Shown: positions 10,801-22,657, numbered from the stretch's first letter. The stretch: 64,000 nucleotides of DNA from Phallusia mammillata (GCA_003260075.1 QLIY01000036.1:62001-126000), one strand, 5' to 3'. The notes: generated from the letters alone by a model not told the origin. A program made the numbers and translations.

Positions 10801-13800
10801 AAACGATAGTAATTAAACCGTTCCTCAAGGCGTTAAGTTTCAGTCAAGGGCGTACAACCTGCAGCCGTACGGCCACATGTTCATTAAAATATATGTGCTG
10901 GCGGCCGTGATGTAATCAAAACTCCTTTGCCAAATATTTTGATTTTCAAACTGCTCTAAACAGATTTTATATCACTGAAAAGAGTACAATGTTACCAGCT
11001 TAGGAGCCATGTGCGTCAGACTTTTTGTAGACCTATTGTGTGCAAACAATGGAAAAAACGTCACAATATAGATTATGACGTCATAAACAGTTAAAACTGA
11101 TCTTCACAGTTGGAAATTAATCTGGGCTTTTGGGGCGTCAATATATGGCATATATATAATTATGATGTAAACCTATTTCTGTAATTTTAAAACAAAAACC
11201 AGCAGGTAATAGGCGACTGGTGGTGAAATTAGGATCTACAATGCGGCCGTCGTAGCGAAAATGTTGTTTAAGTGTATAAAACTAGATTAAAAATCACATG
11301 CGGCCCTCGGCATAATTTCCAAACTGCAATGTGGCCCCCGAACCCCACGAGTTTGACACCCCTGGTATAGATATCTATTAGAGATGTCGTTAAACGTCTT
11401 CAGATTCAAGAACGGAAGACATCGAAGCAGCATGGTAAAAACAAAGTGAAAAAAGTGAAAACATTTACTCAAGCCAGTTGCATATAAACGATCTGTTTTA
11501 AAAAAAGACCATCATTGGAGTTACAAATTTAATCTCGAAAATAATTGACAAAACTGTCAACACAATATTGTGCAGGTTTTCGATACCCAACTTCCAGACA
11601 TGCTACCCACTCATCTCAGCATAAAACGGCCCTCCAAAAACACAGAAAGCGATTAAAATTCGAGATCCGCATAAAATATAAATGAATACAGTGTGACTTC
11701 GCTCTAGGACCAGAATGGCGAAAGTGAGAAACAACGACCTATTTTGGGAAAAGTTTAACATTAACAGTGTTATTTACCTTGACGAAGGCCACCTGTATAG
11801 GACGTCGAAACGTCGGATTAAAAATACTTGACAGAAGAGCTCTATAAATGTACGAGTGAAAAAAATTGACAAAACAACCTCGTTTTAATGCGAAAATGGA
11901 TGCTGAAGGTACATGGTCACTTTATGAGTGCGAACGTACCCAAAGCTGATCCAAAACATTGTTGGGGTCAAAGTGATCTGTAGTCTTTTAGTAAGATCCC
12001 ACAACTTAGAGCAGTGGTTCTTAACCTTTTTTATAACGGCCGAACCCCTGCCATATTCTTCAGCCTTTGATCGAACCCTAAAGTTACATCCAAGGTTTTT
12101 AACCCATTTTGTTTTGCGGGTCGTAATTAGTTTTTGTTTCAACGTGATGTGGCAACAGTTACTGTTTGTCATTTTTTTGTCAACAAAGAGCACGCGCACA
12201 GTGCTCTTTGTTACGTCAAAAAAGAAAAGAAAACCTTATAGTGCAGGGGTGCACAACATTTTGCAAGGATGGCCGCATTGCAGATTCTTATTTCACCAAC
12301 GTCCGCCATTTACCCGCTTTTTTGTTTCAAAATACTTGGTTTATGTCATATATATACCATCTAAACAGCGCCCAAAAAGCCCAGAATATCTAGCTTGGTG
12401 CACAGCTTGGAGTTCAGTCTTAAGTGTTTATGATGTCATAATCTATATTGTGATGCTTGTGGTACCGGTTTTGTTCGCATTGTTTGCACACAATAGGCCT
12501 TTAACCAGGTTTTNGCGTAAAAAAAGTGTGACGCATATGGTTATTAGGCTGGTAATATTCTTTTTAGTACCAAAAAAACTATTTAGAGCAGTTTAAAAAT
12601 CAAAATATTTAGCAAACGAGTTTTATTTACGTCACATATATATAGTTTTATTTACGCCTGTACATATATTTTAATAAACATGTTCACGGCCGCACAAACT
12701 CGACTTGTGCACCCCTGCCTTAGTGTAAGCTTCGAGCGTTTTGATATTTGGCAAATAGAAATGCCATTTTTAGCGACTATAGACCCTAAAGTTTGATGAA
12801 AACGAACCCCCCCCCCCTTAAGTGTTTATGATGTCATAATCTATATTGTGATGCTTGTGGTACCGGTTTTGTTCGCATTGTTTGCACACAATAGGCGTAA
12901 AAAAAGTGTGACGCATATGGTTATTAGGCTGGTAATATTCTTTTTAGTACCAAAAAAACTATTTAGAGCAGTTTAAAAATCAAAATATTTAGCAAACGAG
13001 TTTTATTTACGTCACATATATATAGTTTTATTTACGCCTGTACATATATTTTAATAAACATGTTCACGGCCGCACAAACTCGACTTGTGCACCCCTGCCT
13101 TAGTGTAAGCTTCGAGCGTTTTGATATTTGGCAAATAGAAATGCCATTTTTAGCGACTATAGACCCTAAAGTTTGATGAAAACGAATATTTGTATTGTAC
13201 TTCAAAAAGACCTTCGTCGAACCCCTGGGGTTCGATCGAACCCCGGTTAAGAACCACTGACTTAGAGTGTTAGTTCCAACTTTTAAAAAATACTCTTACG
13301 CGTTTTATACGACACACATTTTACCAATTTGCGGCAACAACTTGGCCTGCAGCCATAAAAAAATCCCTTCAGCAGAAAAAAATGTGAGACTTAAATGGCG
13401 AAGTACGGCCAAAGATAAAAGTCTGTAAAATCTTTCCATTCTGTCTACGATCATCGATTAAACCGTGTTTTAGGTTAAGTGATAGTATTGATAAAGCAGC
13501 AGTGTTTCTGAACCAAAGTTAGTGACAAAAACTGTTCCGCAAACAAACTTACGTTTCGGCAATTGGTAGACACAGAATTTTCCTATTTGTCCTTTCACTA
13601 CGTCCTTGGCGTATTCGGCTGCGCTAGTAACACCAAGTATACCTTGCAAGGCGTTGACCTCAATCGCACCAGTGCTTATGTTAACAAATAAACACAGCTG
13701 AATGGTGTCGTTTTTCCACCAGCAGCTCTTGTAAGGTTTTTGCTCTGAAAACGCAATTATTTTTGTTGAAAACAAATACAAGGTTAGATGTGTATTCGGA

Positions 13801-14825
13801 CGGCGAAATCTGTTTTGTGACTACAGTAAAAACGACACACACAGGGGACAGAACAAAATTGGTTGCCTTTAAAAAAACTGCTGTAAAATCAAAAATTGTT
13901 GTCACAGTTTGCCTAGCAGCAACATTTTATGTATTTATTTCAAGTTTAAGTAAGCGGGTGTACAAGTATAACAGGAACTTAATGACAGGACACAAAAAAT
14001 AGTCGTGCATTGTAGCTTTCCGGCAAACGCTTGAATGTATTGTTATAAACAAACTTACCAAGTTGTGCGACATGATACCGATAACCAATTCTCGTAACAT
14101 TACGCGTTAGACCGATGTAAAGTCTGCCGGCGTCCTTCACGGAAACTGAACAGTTTCTGGCTAGAATTGAAACGCCACAACACGTACGAATGGGCGTTCC
14201 AATAGCGTTTTCTCTGCACAAAATAATAATCTTTGTGATTTTGCAATATTTGTGTACAAATAGGCTGTTTTCCATTTGCACGAAAAACCTACTCGGACAG
14301 AAAAAAAGTGGTGACCGTAATCCGCGATTGACGATTAGTTCCGTTCCTTTTAGGTGTCCATATCATCATTTCATTGGTTTTGTTGTAGTAGAAATCATAT
14401 AGGCGAACGGCCCTGGCTAATCTCTTAAAGTCGTCTAAACAAAACGTGAGTGAGTTTAGTGCTAGGTACCAAAAGTTTCCAAAGGTTCCTTCCAATCCAA
14501 AACTTCATGTCCATCTTACGCTTATGTATCCCGATATATTACAAAGAAATTTAACCGGGTTGTTTTGAACTTAGCAATATAACATTAACGGGATCGAATT
14601 CGAAACGACAGTGAAAAGTATCGACCTACTTTAACGCTTACAATCAAGGGCTTTGTTCTTACCTATGCTTATAGGATTTTTTTTATCTATAGACAAATCA
14701 TAGTGGCAGTAGTCCATGCATAAGTCACCAGTGACATTTCCTGGGCATTTTTTGACTTGACTGTACGATATTACTAAATCAAATACAATGAACAAGATGA
14801 AAATCCGATAACTTAAAGGCAACAT
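4873..14825 (-). CDS. Class II cytokine receptor-like type I membrane protein, complete, nine exons
   Basis: Exons in transcript order: 14825-14663, 14434-14293, 14213-14059, 13744-13553, 10539-10300, 9557-9376, 8995-8884, 6814-6722, 5417-4873. All phases agree and give 607 residues. The start is the ATG of MLPLSYR; the codon six positions upstream is TTG. Residues 1-22 form a signal peptide. Next comes a cysteine-containing ectodomain with about ten N-glycosylation sequons (NVT, NKT, NGT, NCS, NIS, NET), a membrane segment at about 315-337 (LVLVIFLCIIGGVILLLILI), then KFRKFIGTVTKMPPSV. That basic stretch ending in PPSV resembles box 1 of class II receptors such as IFNGR2 (PPSI) and IL10RB. 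The 270-residue acidic, serine-rich tail holds tyrosines 380, 443 (YLDKP), 465 (YIPES) and 602 (YSLL). No WSXWS motif is seen. Family membership is inferred; the architecture is well supported. The exon-7 donor, GTTGGT, is non-consensus but gives the right phase. Confidence 0.72.
10571..10635. repeat. Tandem duplication, 34-base unit
   Basis: A block beginning CGTCAATACACAAGTTGTCT occurs at 10571 and again at 10605, just inside the large receptor intron next to exon 5. The copies are essentially identical, so the duplication is recent. Confidence 0.9.
10845..11364 (-). mobile_element. hAT-like MITE, same family as the element at 12244-12717 but inverted
   Basis: The ends are CAAGGGCGTACAACC on the left and GTTTGACACCCCTG on the right, degenerate inverted repeats of the CAGGGGTG type. 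The interior, read on the minus strand, matches the element at 12244-12717 over long blocks (for example GTCATAATCTATATTGTGA and TTTGCACACAATAGG). Flanking octamers GTTTCAGT and GTATAGAT agree at 5 of 8 positions, which suggests an older insertion. Confidence 0.65.
11778..11815 (+). repeat. Penelope-like terminal motif fragment
   Basis: CTTGACGAAGG, a short spacer and GACGTCGAAACGTC resemble the hammerhead-like core seen in terminal repeats of Penelope-like elements. The related sequences at 50340-50420, 60290-60390 and 61777-61860 are on the minus strand. Only a fragment is present and no reverse transcriptase reading frame is nearby. Confidence 0.4.
12012..13259. mobile_element. hAT-family MITE with clean 8-base target duplication, carrying a nested element
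   Basis: Perfect terminal inverted repeats CAGTGGTTCTTAACC and GGTTAAGAACCACTG are flanked by the identical octamer ACTTAGAG (12004-12011 and 13260-13267). Subterminal sequences also mirror each other (CGAACCCCTG, GATCGAACCC). It lies in the 3 kb intron between receptor exons 5 and 4. It has no transposase frame, so it is non-autonomous, and it contains a second element of a different family. Confidence 0.9.
12244..13098. mobile_element. Nested hAT-like MITE with an internal tandem duplication
   Basis: The left end CAGGGGTGCACAAC (12244) and the right end TTGTGCACCCCTG (ending at 12717 and again at 13098) form inverted repeats. Flanks read CCTTATAGTG on the left and CCTTAGTG on the right, an approximate target duplication. 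A block starting CTTAAGTGTTTATGATG occurs at 12419-12806 and 12817-13186. The first copy has 18 extra bases including the undetermined base at 12514, and an 11-base C run joins the copies. Confidence 0.7.
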
Positions 14826-16972
14826 TTCTTCAATGGACCTCAACGATATGCTGAGAGTATTGGATTCCTATAATGTAACAAATAAGATGTAATTAACTCA
14901 AAATGCTACTGTTGCTTGTTGACTCACAAAGATGACATACTTTCTAATGCGATTTAAAAAAGTAAAACAAATGCTATGGAATTATTCACGCAACATAACT
15001 ATTAAAGGGTGCTTTAAAATAATCGATTTCGGGCACTTAAACGCGCTGAACTATGTTAGAGTTGAATCGCATGGCAAAAATTTATTCATAATAACTCGCT
15101 ATGCCTTGCTGCCTTTCTGTACTACTGTTAAAGCAAAAAGTCAAAGCAACCCATTCCACGCGTCTGCCGCGTTCAGAGGGATGTTTTACCAGTCAATATC
15201 ACAAATATCACAAGTTACAACCAACCGTCACGTAATGATAAGGCTCTGGCAAAACACCCGTAAAAGACAAAAATATATCTGATGCTACAGAACAGTCTAT
15301 AGAAATGAATGCTATATTTGTTGATGTGCATACATTAGTGCTACTAGTATAAACGGTTCTAAAGTAATTATTTTTGCTGATAACCAGATTGCTGGAAGCC
15401 ACGTACATGTTTTAAATTCCAACAAATCAGAGTAACATAACTAATTTTTCATGAGGTCCAAACACAAAGCTGGGACCATTGCACAGCAAATCTAACTATA
15501 ATACTGTGACGGTGACCGTTACTGTGTTCGTTTTTAGCTTCAACTTTCATTTAAACGCGCCTAAACTAACTAACAAATGCTGTTTAAGCTTTTCTGTATA
15601 TATTGTACCCTTGCAATTGATGGTAAAGGTTAAACCACATGTAGTTCGGAATTTTTTCGTCGGGGAGTTTCTGAAACGCGCCCGGATACAGTACGTTTTG
15701 AAAAGCGGATGTCTATGCAGCTTAGGTCGTAATGCACATTGCAGAGCGTTGCAGAGAGCGCTCAGAGCTACCTTAGCTCATGTGGCGAGCGCATAGAAGG
15801 TGCTGGGCTTTTTACGTGAGCCGCCATGTTGCCAGAGAGGTGGGGAGAAAAAATAAGCGATCGGCAGAAAAAGCGCCGTTATAGCTGGTGAGCGCGGTCT
15901 TCCTGCCTGCTGCCAGGGACTTTTATAACACATCAACGCGACGCGATGATCTGAAGCACATGTCGGTTTAAACACGCGATCTACACAAGTTGTCACCGCT
16001 AGTCATACGTCATGTGTGATATGATAACGTACGTTTGCTGGAAAGCCCGATATGATGGAAATACTTCAATACCGCATATGATATTTAAACCATTTTTTAA
16101 CACAGAATTGCAAGTGAGTGTACATACAATTTCAGATATGTGTTAGCGACAAACTCTTTGTATCCATTTGTTTTAGCGAGGAGGTGGAAAACGGAACAAT
16201 TTTAAACCAACAATAAAGACCGATACCACACACAAATGCGGAAACCCCAAGCGTCTCACACGTGTCGAAAAAGTGCGCAAATGTGATTATAAATCTTTGA
16301 GATAGAAAACAGTTTTGTTTCGTCTAAATATACAGTTAAAAAGACATAAAGGCAAACACGTAATGCTACTGAAGTAATACTTTCCCATGCTGGGTAAATT
16401 TTGCAAAATTTATGTCAACTTTGAGGTCTTCGAATCTTATTAATGCAATAAAGCTATGAGCAGCTGCGTTACGGGGATATAAGAAACCATTATGCAACAA
16501 CGTGACATTTAAAAACAACTGAAAGCGAAAATTTTGCATGTATGGTAAACGCTTGTGCAATAACGACCTACTTGATAAGGAAGGGGACTTGGAAACATTT
16601 TCATGATAAACTTTGGTGTGATAATCAAATTGCTTTTGTCCGAAGTGCGACCTCATGCTCCCAAAGGACCTAACACTAATCAATACCGCGGCAAAGGTGA
16701 GCAAGCGAAAAAAAGTCGCCGTGGCAAAAGTTTGTATATGTTAAAGTTAATTTAGTGAATTGCGCAATTTTCATGAAAGCATTGGTTGTCTGAGGTCAAT
16801 ATGGTCCTACGTCAGACGAAACAAAGTGACAGGTGAAGATTAAAAAAACAGGGTTGTTATCACGATCGAACTACATACATTGGCCGTCCGACTGCCACAA
16901 AATGTAGAAAGTCTAAATACAAACTGGACCTTTTAAGCGACAACCTCAGCGTGTAGCTATATCAGGGAATTG

Positions 16973-16973
<1 letters not shown>

Positions 16974-17053
<80 letters not shown>
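16974..17053. repeat. Poly-C tract (80 nt)
   Basis: A continuous run of 80 C, the longest homopolymer in the window. Its flanks are ordinary AT-rich sequence. The length should be treated as approximate. Confidence 0.95.
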
Positions 17054-17055
<2 letters not shown>

Positions 17056-17965
17056 AAAGCATCCAAAAACACAAACTTGTTGCCCTGTGGGGCTAATATA
17101 AGCCGTCCCTAGCTCCAAAATTACACGTCTTCAACCTCAAAAATGCAAACTGCTCTTTAGAGAGTGTTAGAGACGGACAGACGCGAAAGCGCGAGACAAC
17201 AAAAATACATTACTACCAACCTGAGAAAAAGGAAACGCCTTCATGCCGAAAGTTTTCACTGCACTCATGAGCATCGGAATATACCTGGCAAGCCTACCCT
17301 GCGCACATCACTCTGAAACACCGAGCACTTGCACCTCGACAAGTGATGTGTTAGGGTGTCAGATTGCCGACAACTTTCGCGCTGTACAATCGACGGCAAC
17401 CTTGTAGCGGCATCTAACAACATGCTTAACGAGGGTCCTATTTGCATCCGAACACATGGCAACATGACCCCTCTTACTACGTGAACTCACAAAACATTGA
17501 CCTATAAATCCCAAGCCGTCGGCGCTTCACATACAAGGCTTTTTTGTTTAATAAAATTCTGGTGATACTCGCGTTAACTTGGACTTTTATCCAAGAAAAG
17601 TTTGTTACATACCAAAAAACGTTGACAATATACGTGCCTTCTAGTTATGGGTTTTCCAAAAACCGTTCAATATCCACGGCTTATTCCAGTGTAGTGCTGG
17701 TATAGTATTACTTATACGTGGGCTCTTTTAAGGGAAAACAAGCCGTTTACGTCTACTGTTACCATGCACAAATCCAATTAGAGAAGCACGCAAGTATCAG
17801 ATAAGACCTTGTAGTTGCATGAATAACGTATTTATTGTACGTGCGGTTTTAATTCCTTGTGTCAGAACCGAGCAAGGTATGAGATAACAGCTCGACTGGC
17901 GCTTTTTTAAATGTGAAAACCATTGGCGACAATAAGCCTGCTTACAATAATATGCCCTGTGATAG

Positions 17966-18015
17966 GCTGCAGACAGTGCACACTGTTTCGACCTATAAGG
18001 TCTCATCAGTGCAGC
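17966..18015 (-). ncRNA. Complete type I hammerhead ribozyme motif
   Basis: Read on the minus strand, every hammerhead element is present in order: stem I 5' strand GCUGCA, core CUGAUGA, stem II GACC-UUAUA-GGUC, core GAAA, stem III CAGUG-UG-CACUG, cleavage triplet GUC, and stem I 3' strand UGCAGC. Stems I (6 bp) and II (4 bp) pair perfectly. Stem III pairs for 5 bp with a 2-base loop or 4 bp with a 4-base loop. The predicted scissile bond lies between the bases opposite 17972 and 17971. Stem I is open-ended, making it type I, the class known from mobile elements such as Penelope-like elements and retrozymes. No coding frame surrounds it, so it may belong to a small non-autonomous element. Confidence 0.85.
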
Positions 18016-18324
18016 TGGTGACGAGAGATCGGCCGCATTGGGTAGTGTAGCCATTGAACGGCACTCCAATGCCTTGTGATATTATGTCAAAACGCGAGAG
18101 GATATGTGTAGTAAATACGTGGGCGAGGTATAAAATGGTGCAATCGCATTGTTGGAAAACAGAGGACAAGGCTTAAAAACATGTTTACCGCATACCTGCC
18201 TACCGTTCTTCGCAATGATGTTTTGTCAACATTATACATATGCAGATTTCAGTCAACCTTTACCACACAAAACAATTGCAGGAGACAAATTATTGGAAAG
18301 ATGGCGTTTAATATTCACTTAAAG

Positions 18325-18642
18325 TAGTGGTTCTAAACCTTTTTGTTATTCCATACCACCTGACGACCTTTTATATCACTGCGTACCACATACAACCTAT
18401 TTGAATGGCTATACCAATAGTGTTATTCTTTTCGACTAGGCCAGTGCACCTCTAAACCAGCAAGGTTCCAAAAGAATGTCAAAGACACGAGTTTTCCCAA
18501 AAATCAGGGCTAATCAGTTAGGTCAGTTGGGTTGCAAATCTTGATCTGAAGTGAATTGAGTGCATTAAAAAGCTACTCGCGTACCACCTGAAATCCCCGG
18601 CGTAACACCAGTGGTGCGCGTACCACAGGTTGAGAACCACGG
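18325..18642. mobile_element. hAT-family MITE (318 bp)
   Basis: The ends TAGTGGTTCTAAACC and GGTTGAGAACCACGG are near-perfect inverted repeats. The flanking octamers ACTTAAAG (18317-18324) and ACTTAACA (18643-18650) agree at 6 of 8 positions. GCGTACCAC and ACCACCTGA blocks in the interior mirror each other. It is non-coding. Confidence 0.75.
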
Positions 18643-20884
18643 ACTTAACACGACAAGCTAATATTTAAAGCAATTTTGAATCAACAAACCCAACTGGTAT
18701 AAAGCGTTTCTCTTGACAAGTGAGTGGAATTATTATTCAATACATTGTTTGCCTCATTTGCTTCTCTGACTAAGCTTGTATGTTAAAACCAACAACATAG
18801 ACGCTGTTTCAGAAATGCTCAGCGGTTTTACGGATCATGGACATGTGGTTGAAACAATGTTTTTGTTGCAATAACTAAAGCATTTCCTTCACTCAAGTGT
18901 AAACTGAACGATATCTTTTGTATGCGACCAGGACACTATTAGGAAATTAAAGAGCGTCGGAAAGTTCGTTTCCAAGTTAAGTTGGTCTCACAAAACAGAC
19001 AACTTGAGCGCAAAGGCCCCCCGTGAAATGTCCATCACAATAAACTGTTGACTTAGGAGAGGACGAACAACACACATTTTTTACACAGAACAATGAAGCC
19101 CGATAAACTTTATGACACAATACGAATATTGTTAAAACCATTCAAACAAAAACACAGTTTGAAGGTCCATGCCTTACGAGTTATTAAATATGCTCAGAAC
19201 CAGTTCAAACGATTTAACCCGTTTTATTCCAATGGCTTCACTATAGTGCAACCTTTGAAAAGAGAGTTATCACATAGTACAAAAGCATGCAGAGGAACAC
19301 AGTATCTCCGTACATCAATCACATATCAATCAATTTGAGATACAACTTGCAACAGTATATGAAAGATAAAGTTTGCCAAAGATCCCAAAGTTATGTTAAA
19401 TATGAAAGGACTTGGAGGAATTTCGTTTAAAATCCTTCTTCAAATAGAATCCAAAGAGACGTTCTTTTACGGCTGGTTAAAGTTTCAATAACAGACACGC
19501 GAGGATCAAACCGCAACCACCAATGCTAATTAAGGTCTTATCACTCCCAAAGGATCGCCGACTGAAAACATGGCGTCTTGCATCTAACGCGTTAGCACAC
19601 CATGACCTTGAAACATCATACCAAGGTCAAATAATAATTTAGAACTTGTTGAGGACTAAATCATCCCATTTTCAAACAACTGCCTGCAGTTTTGGTCCAG
19701 GAAACTTTCAAGTGCCTCGTACTTTGTACTACGTCAACTTATAAGTATCTGAGCTAGAATCTATTGTTTTCGTGGCTTTTTACGTGCGTTTGTTTCGCAA
19801 ACGAGTTGTATTTTGTCAAGTTGCAGGCCTCGTGCGTCGCAAGTCCTTTAGAAGTGATGCATAAACCCTGGTATGTTGGGACAACATAGTAAAGTGGCTC
19901 ACACAACACATTTTTTTAAGTGCTATCCACAAATACAAGCCCATAAATGTACACAGGGCAATGATGTATCGTTACAAAAACCTTTACCAACACTTGAAAA
20001 CAAAAATGCTTTCGCAGCTTCGAACGTGACTAAGGCATATCAAACATAGATTTGAAAAAAGCAACCAGCGTATTCACCACAAACCTTCTTCAACTTTAGT
20101 TCCCCAATCCAATTAAACGCAAATTTAATCAATAAACTCTTATAGAGACCTTGTACGTGACAAATGCTATTCGTAGATAACTAAATCATTCGAGCAAGCG
20201 ATATACACCATAAGAAGACCAGCTCTCTGCAGAAGTAATACCTTACTTTGCTGACCAGTGAGCTACTCAACGGCACTACAACTTGCACCTTTCAATTGAG
20301 TCTTTTCTGGATTGAAATACCATCTTATGGTTCGAAACATTACTCCAAGTCTTGCCTTATCTCACAGCTCTAGTTCGAAATTCTAATCCGGCTCAGTAGA
20401 TCGTAAACACGCTGAACAACGCGCTGGTTGAATAAGCCCTCTTTTACGCATCACCTGAACCCATTCGTCGAACTTGGGTTGACGTCAAACATTTGAAAAA
20501 CCGTTCCGTTCACGTGAAGCATTAATAAATTGTTACGGTTGGACAAAACGCCTTGTTCCACAAAAACTTGGAGTTGACTTTGACTTGTGCCAAAACGTTT
20601 CTCTTTTTTTCTGTTTTAGCATAGTAAAAGCACGATAGTACGTTTCACAACAGAATATTGAGGGCTGCAAGTTTAGTGGTTAAAATCACCATCTTCGAGT
20701 GATAAACTCCCTTAATACGATGTCAACCGGACATTTTGTACACGTTGTTGACTATCGTTTAGAGTTCTTGAATGTCTCAAAACAAATTTAAGCACTGACT
20801 CAGTTCGGTATAATATTGTAGTGGACGCTATAAATGCTGATCGACAGCTTTGGAGTAATAAGAGAAAGGCCCGGGCAAAATCGA

Positions 20885-21080
20885 TTAACCAAAGCGCTTG
20901 CAAAACAACCAGCCGTTAACTGAACTGGCAACCACAGTTTTGTTGCAAACTTTGCTTCCTAAAAAAACGAGAAAAATCGTATGAAAAACGAGTAAAAGAT
21001 AAGCCAGGTAAAATTTATCAACCAAAGCGCTTGAAGAAAAAACAGTCGTTAGGCAGGCCCAGCAATTTTGTTGCAAACAT
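20885..21080. repeat. Imperfect tandem repeat, period about 127 bp
   Basis: AACCAAAGCGCTTG followed by a diverged middle and TTTTGTTGCAAAC occurs at about 20887-20950 and again at about 21019-21077. The copies have diverged by substitutions and indels. Confidence 0.7.
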
Positions 21081-22325
21081 AAAATTTTCCGCCCCCCCCG
21101 AATCGTACGAATAGGCGAGTGCATAACTTTCCTACCGTTACGGGCAACTAAACACTATCATCAACCACCGGCGTTTTATTTTCCACCCTGCACGAAGAAA
21201 CAGACACAAGATGGAATTTTCATCTGCACTACATACTACAGAAGTTGAACTTTATACAGAGTTGAAGCTGCCATCTGGCACAAATGGTTTTATATGTGAG
21301 TTTTCCAATCACCTATTCGTTTGTGGAATTTGACAGAATCGATATGAATGGAACTAATGGTGGTCAATACTTTCCAATGTACGTCAACAGTGACACATGA
21401 AGAAGTAAAATCGTCCCTGACAATGACTCTAACATTAGGGTAAAAAATGTTCCAAGAATACTTTTTTAACTGGACCTTGTTACCACCGTTTTATAGTCAT
21501 ACTTCAGCAAGTCAAAAATGGTAATCAGTAATCACCAAAGCAGATACAGCATGAACGCATTGCCTGCGTGCTTTTCCAACGACGTTTCTGCAAAGGTTTG
21601 AATGAAACATACAACCCCGGCACTCAAGGCAAACAATAGTTTCTGATATAATTGGTATGTGACCCGTGCACTCGAATACAGTGTATACGAATACAGTTGA
21701 ATACAGTAAGGAACTTAATTAAAGGCAGTTAAGTACCAAGACACCTAAAGAACCCCATTTAACCAAACAAAAATTAAAGACAGCGCCGTGCAATATGAAC
21801 GTAAACTTGATACTTGGCCGCTGCCCTGAACCTTACAAAAACACATCGATCAAAAGCCAAGACGAAAATCGCGTGGCCGTGCATTCAACGTCACTCATGT
21901 GTTTCCAATCATGTCTTTACATACATTGATAACTGCGGTGCCCTATACTAGAACCCTTACTGTACTGTCGCGCCCTTAACTCGCAGTAATTACTTTGCTT
22001 CGTAAAGGGATGGCCAACAGCCAGGAAAACACCACTTTACTTCAGAAGCTTCTAGCATGGGGATTCATGTGGCGGACAGCAATGCCTCAGTGTCTTATTT
22101 GAAAGACAAGGCAGACAAACCAAGCGACTTCATGCAAGTCAAATATGCACATGATTTCTTGATGCGCCAGGTTACGACAAAAGTGGTAAAGTCGCACCTC
22201 ATGGACAAAGCGTTTAAATAGATATGCAAGACCTCACACCGTATTTCCAAAAGCTTTAAATCTTGTATGCTGAAATTACAATATCTAGTGCAAAAAGCTT
22301 GACATTTTTGGTGTAAATTATATCA

Positions 22326-22657
22326 CTGTTTTTCAAACCGTTGTCTATACCGCCCTCTTAACAGCTTTTTGATTTCGAAAACTTTTTTTCCTGCCCGCAG
22401 TATAGAACAAAAACTCGACAACGGTTTAAGTTCATACACTGAAACCAGTTCAATATTGGTTTAAAGTTAGAAGTGGCCAACATTTCGAAAATATTTCACT
22501 AAATTTCCTTTGTCGCTGTATTCTGTTCCAACTGTCCGGATTTTTTCCAACGCCTCCTGTCGCTTTCACGGTTTAACATCTTCAGCAAAGTGCTCGTTAG
22601 ATTTGATCTAAATTACAATTTCTGACACAAGCCACCTGGGACTGAGAACCACTGGGT
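22326..22657. mobile_element. Possible old hAT-like element
   Basis: The left end, CACTGTTTTTCAAACC, and the right end, GGGACTGAGAACCACTG, are inverted-repeat-like at roughly 11 of 16 positions. Flanking octamers do not match. The call rests on the resemblance of both ends to the hAT elements elsewhere in this window. Confidence 0.35.

Noticed and set aside
14289-14495. Longer version of receptor exon 2, extended upstream in the same frame
   Set aside because: The extension reaches a stop, whereas the acceptor GTTTTGTTTAG at 14435 gives the correct phase with exon 1 and the donor GTAGGT gives the correct phase with exon 3.
22057-22221. 54-codon frame with an ordinary protein-like composition preceded by TTTACTTCAG
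   Set aside because: Joining it to the possible first exon at about 21211-21294 creates a stop at the junction, and no other partner exon was found.
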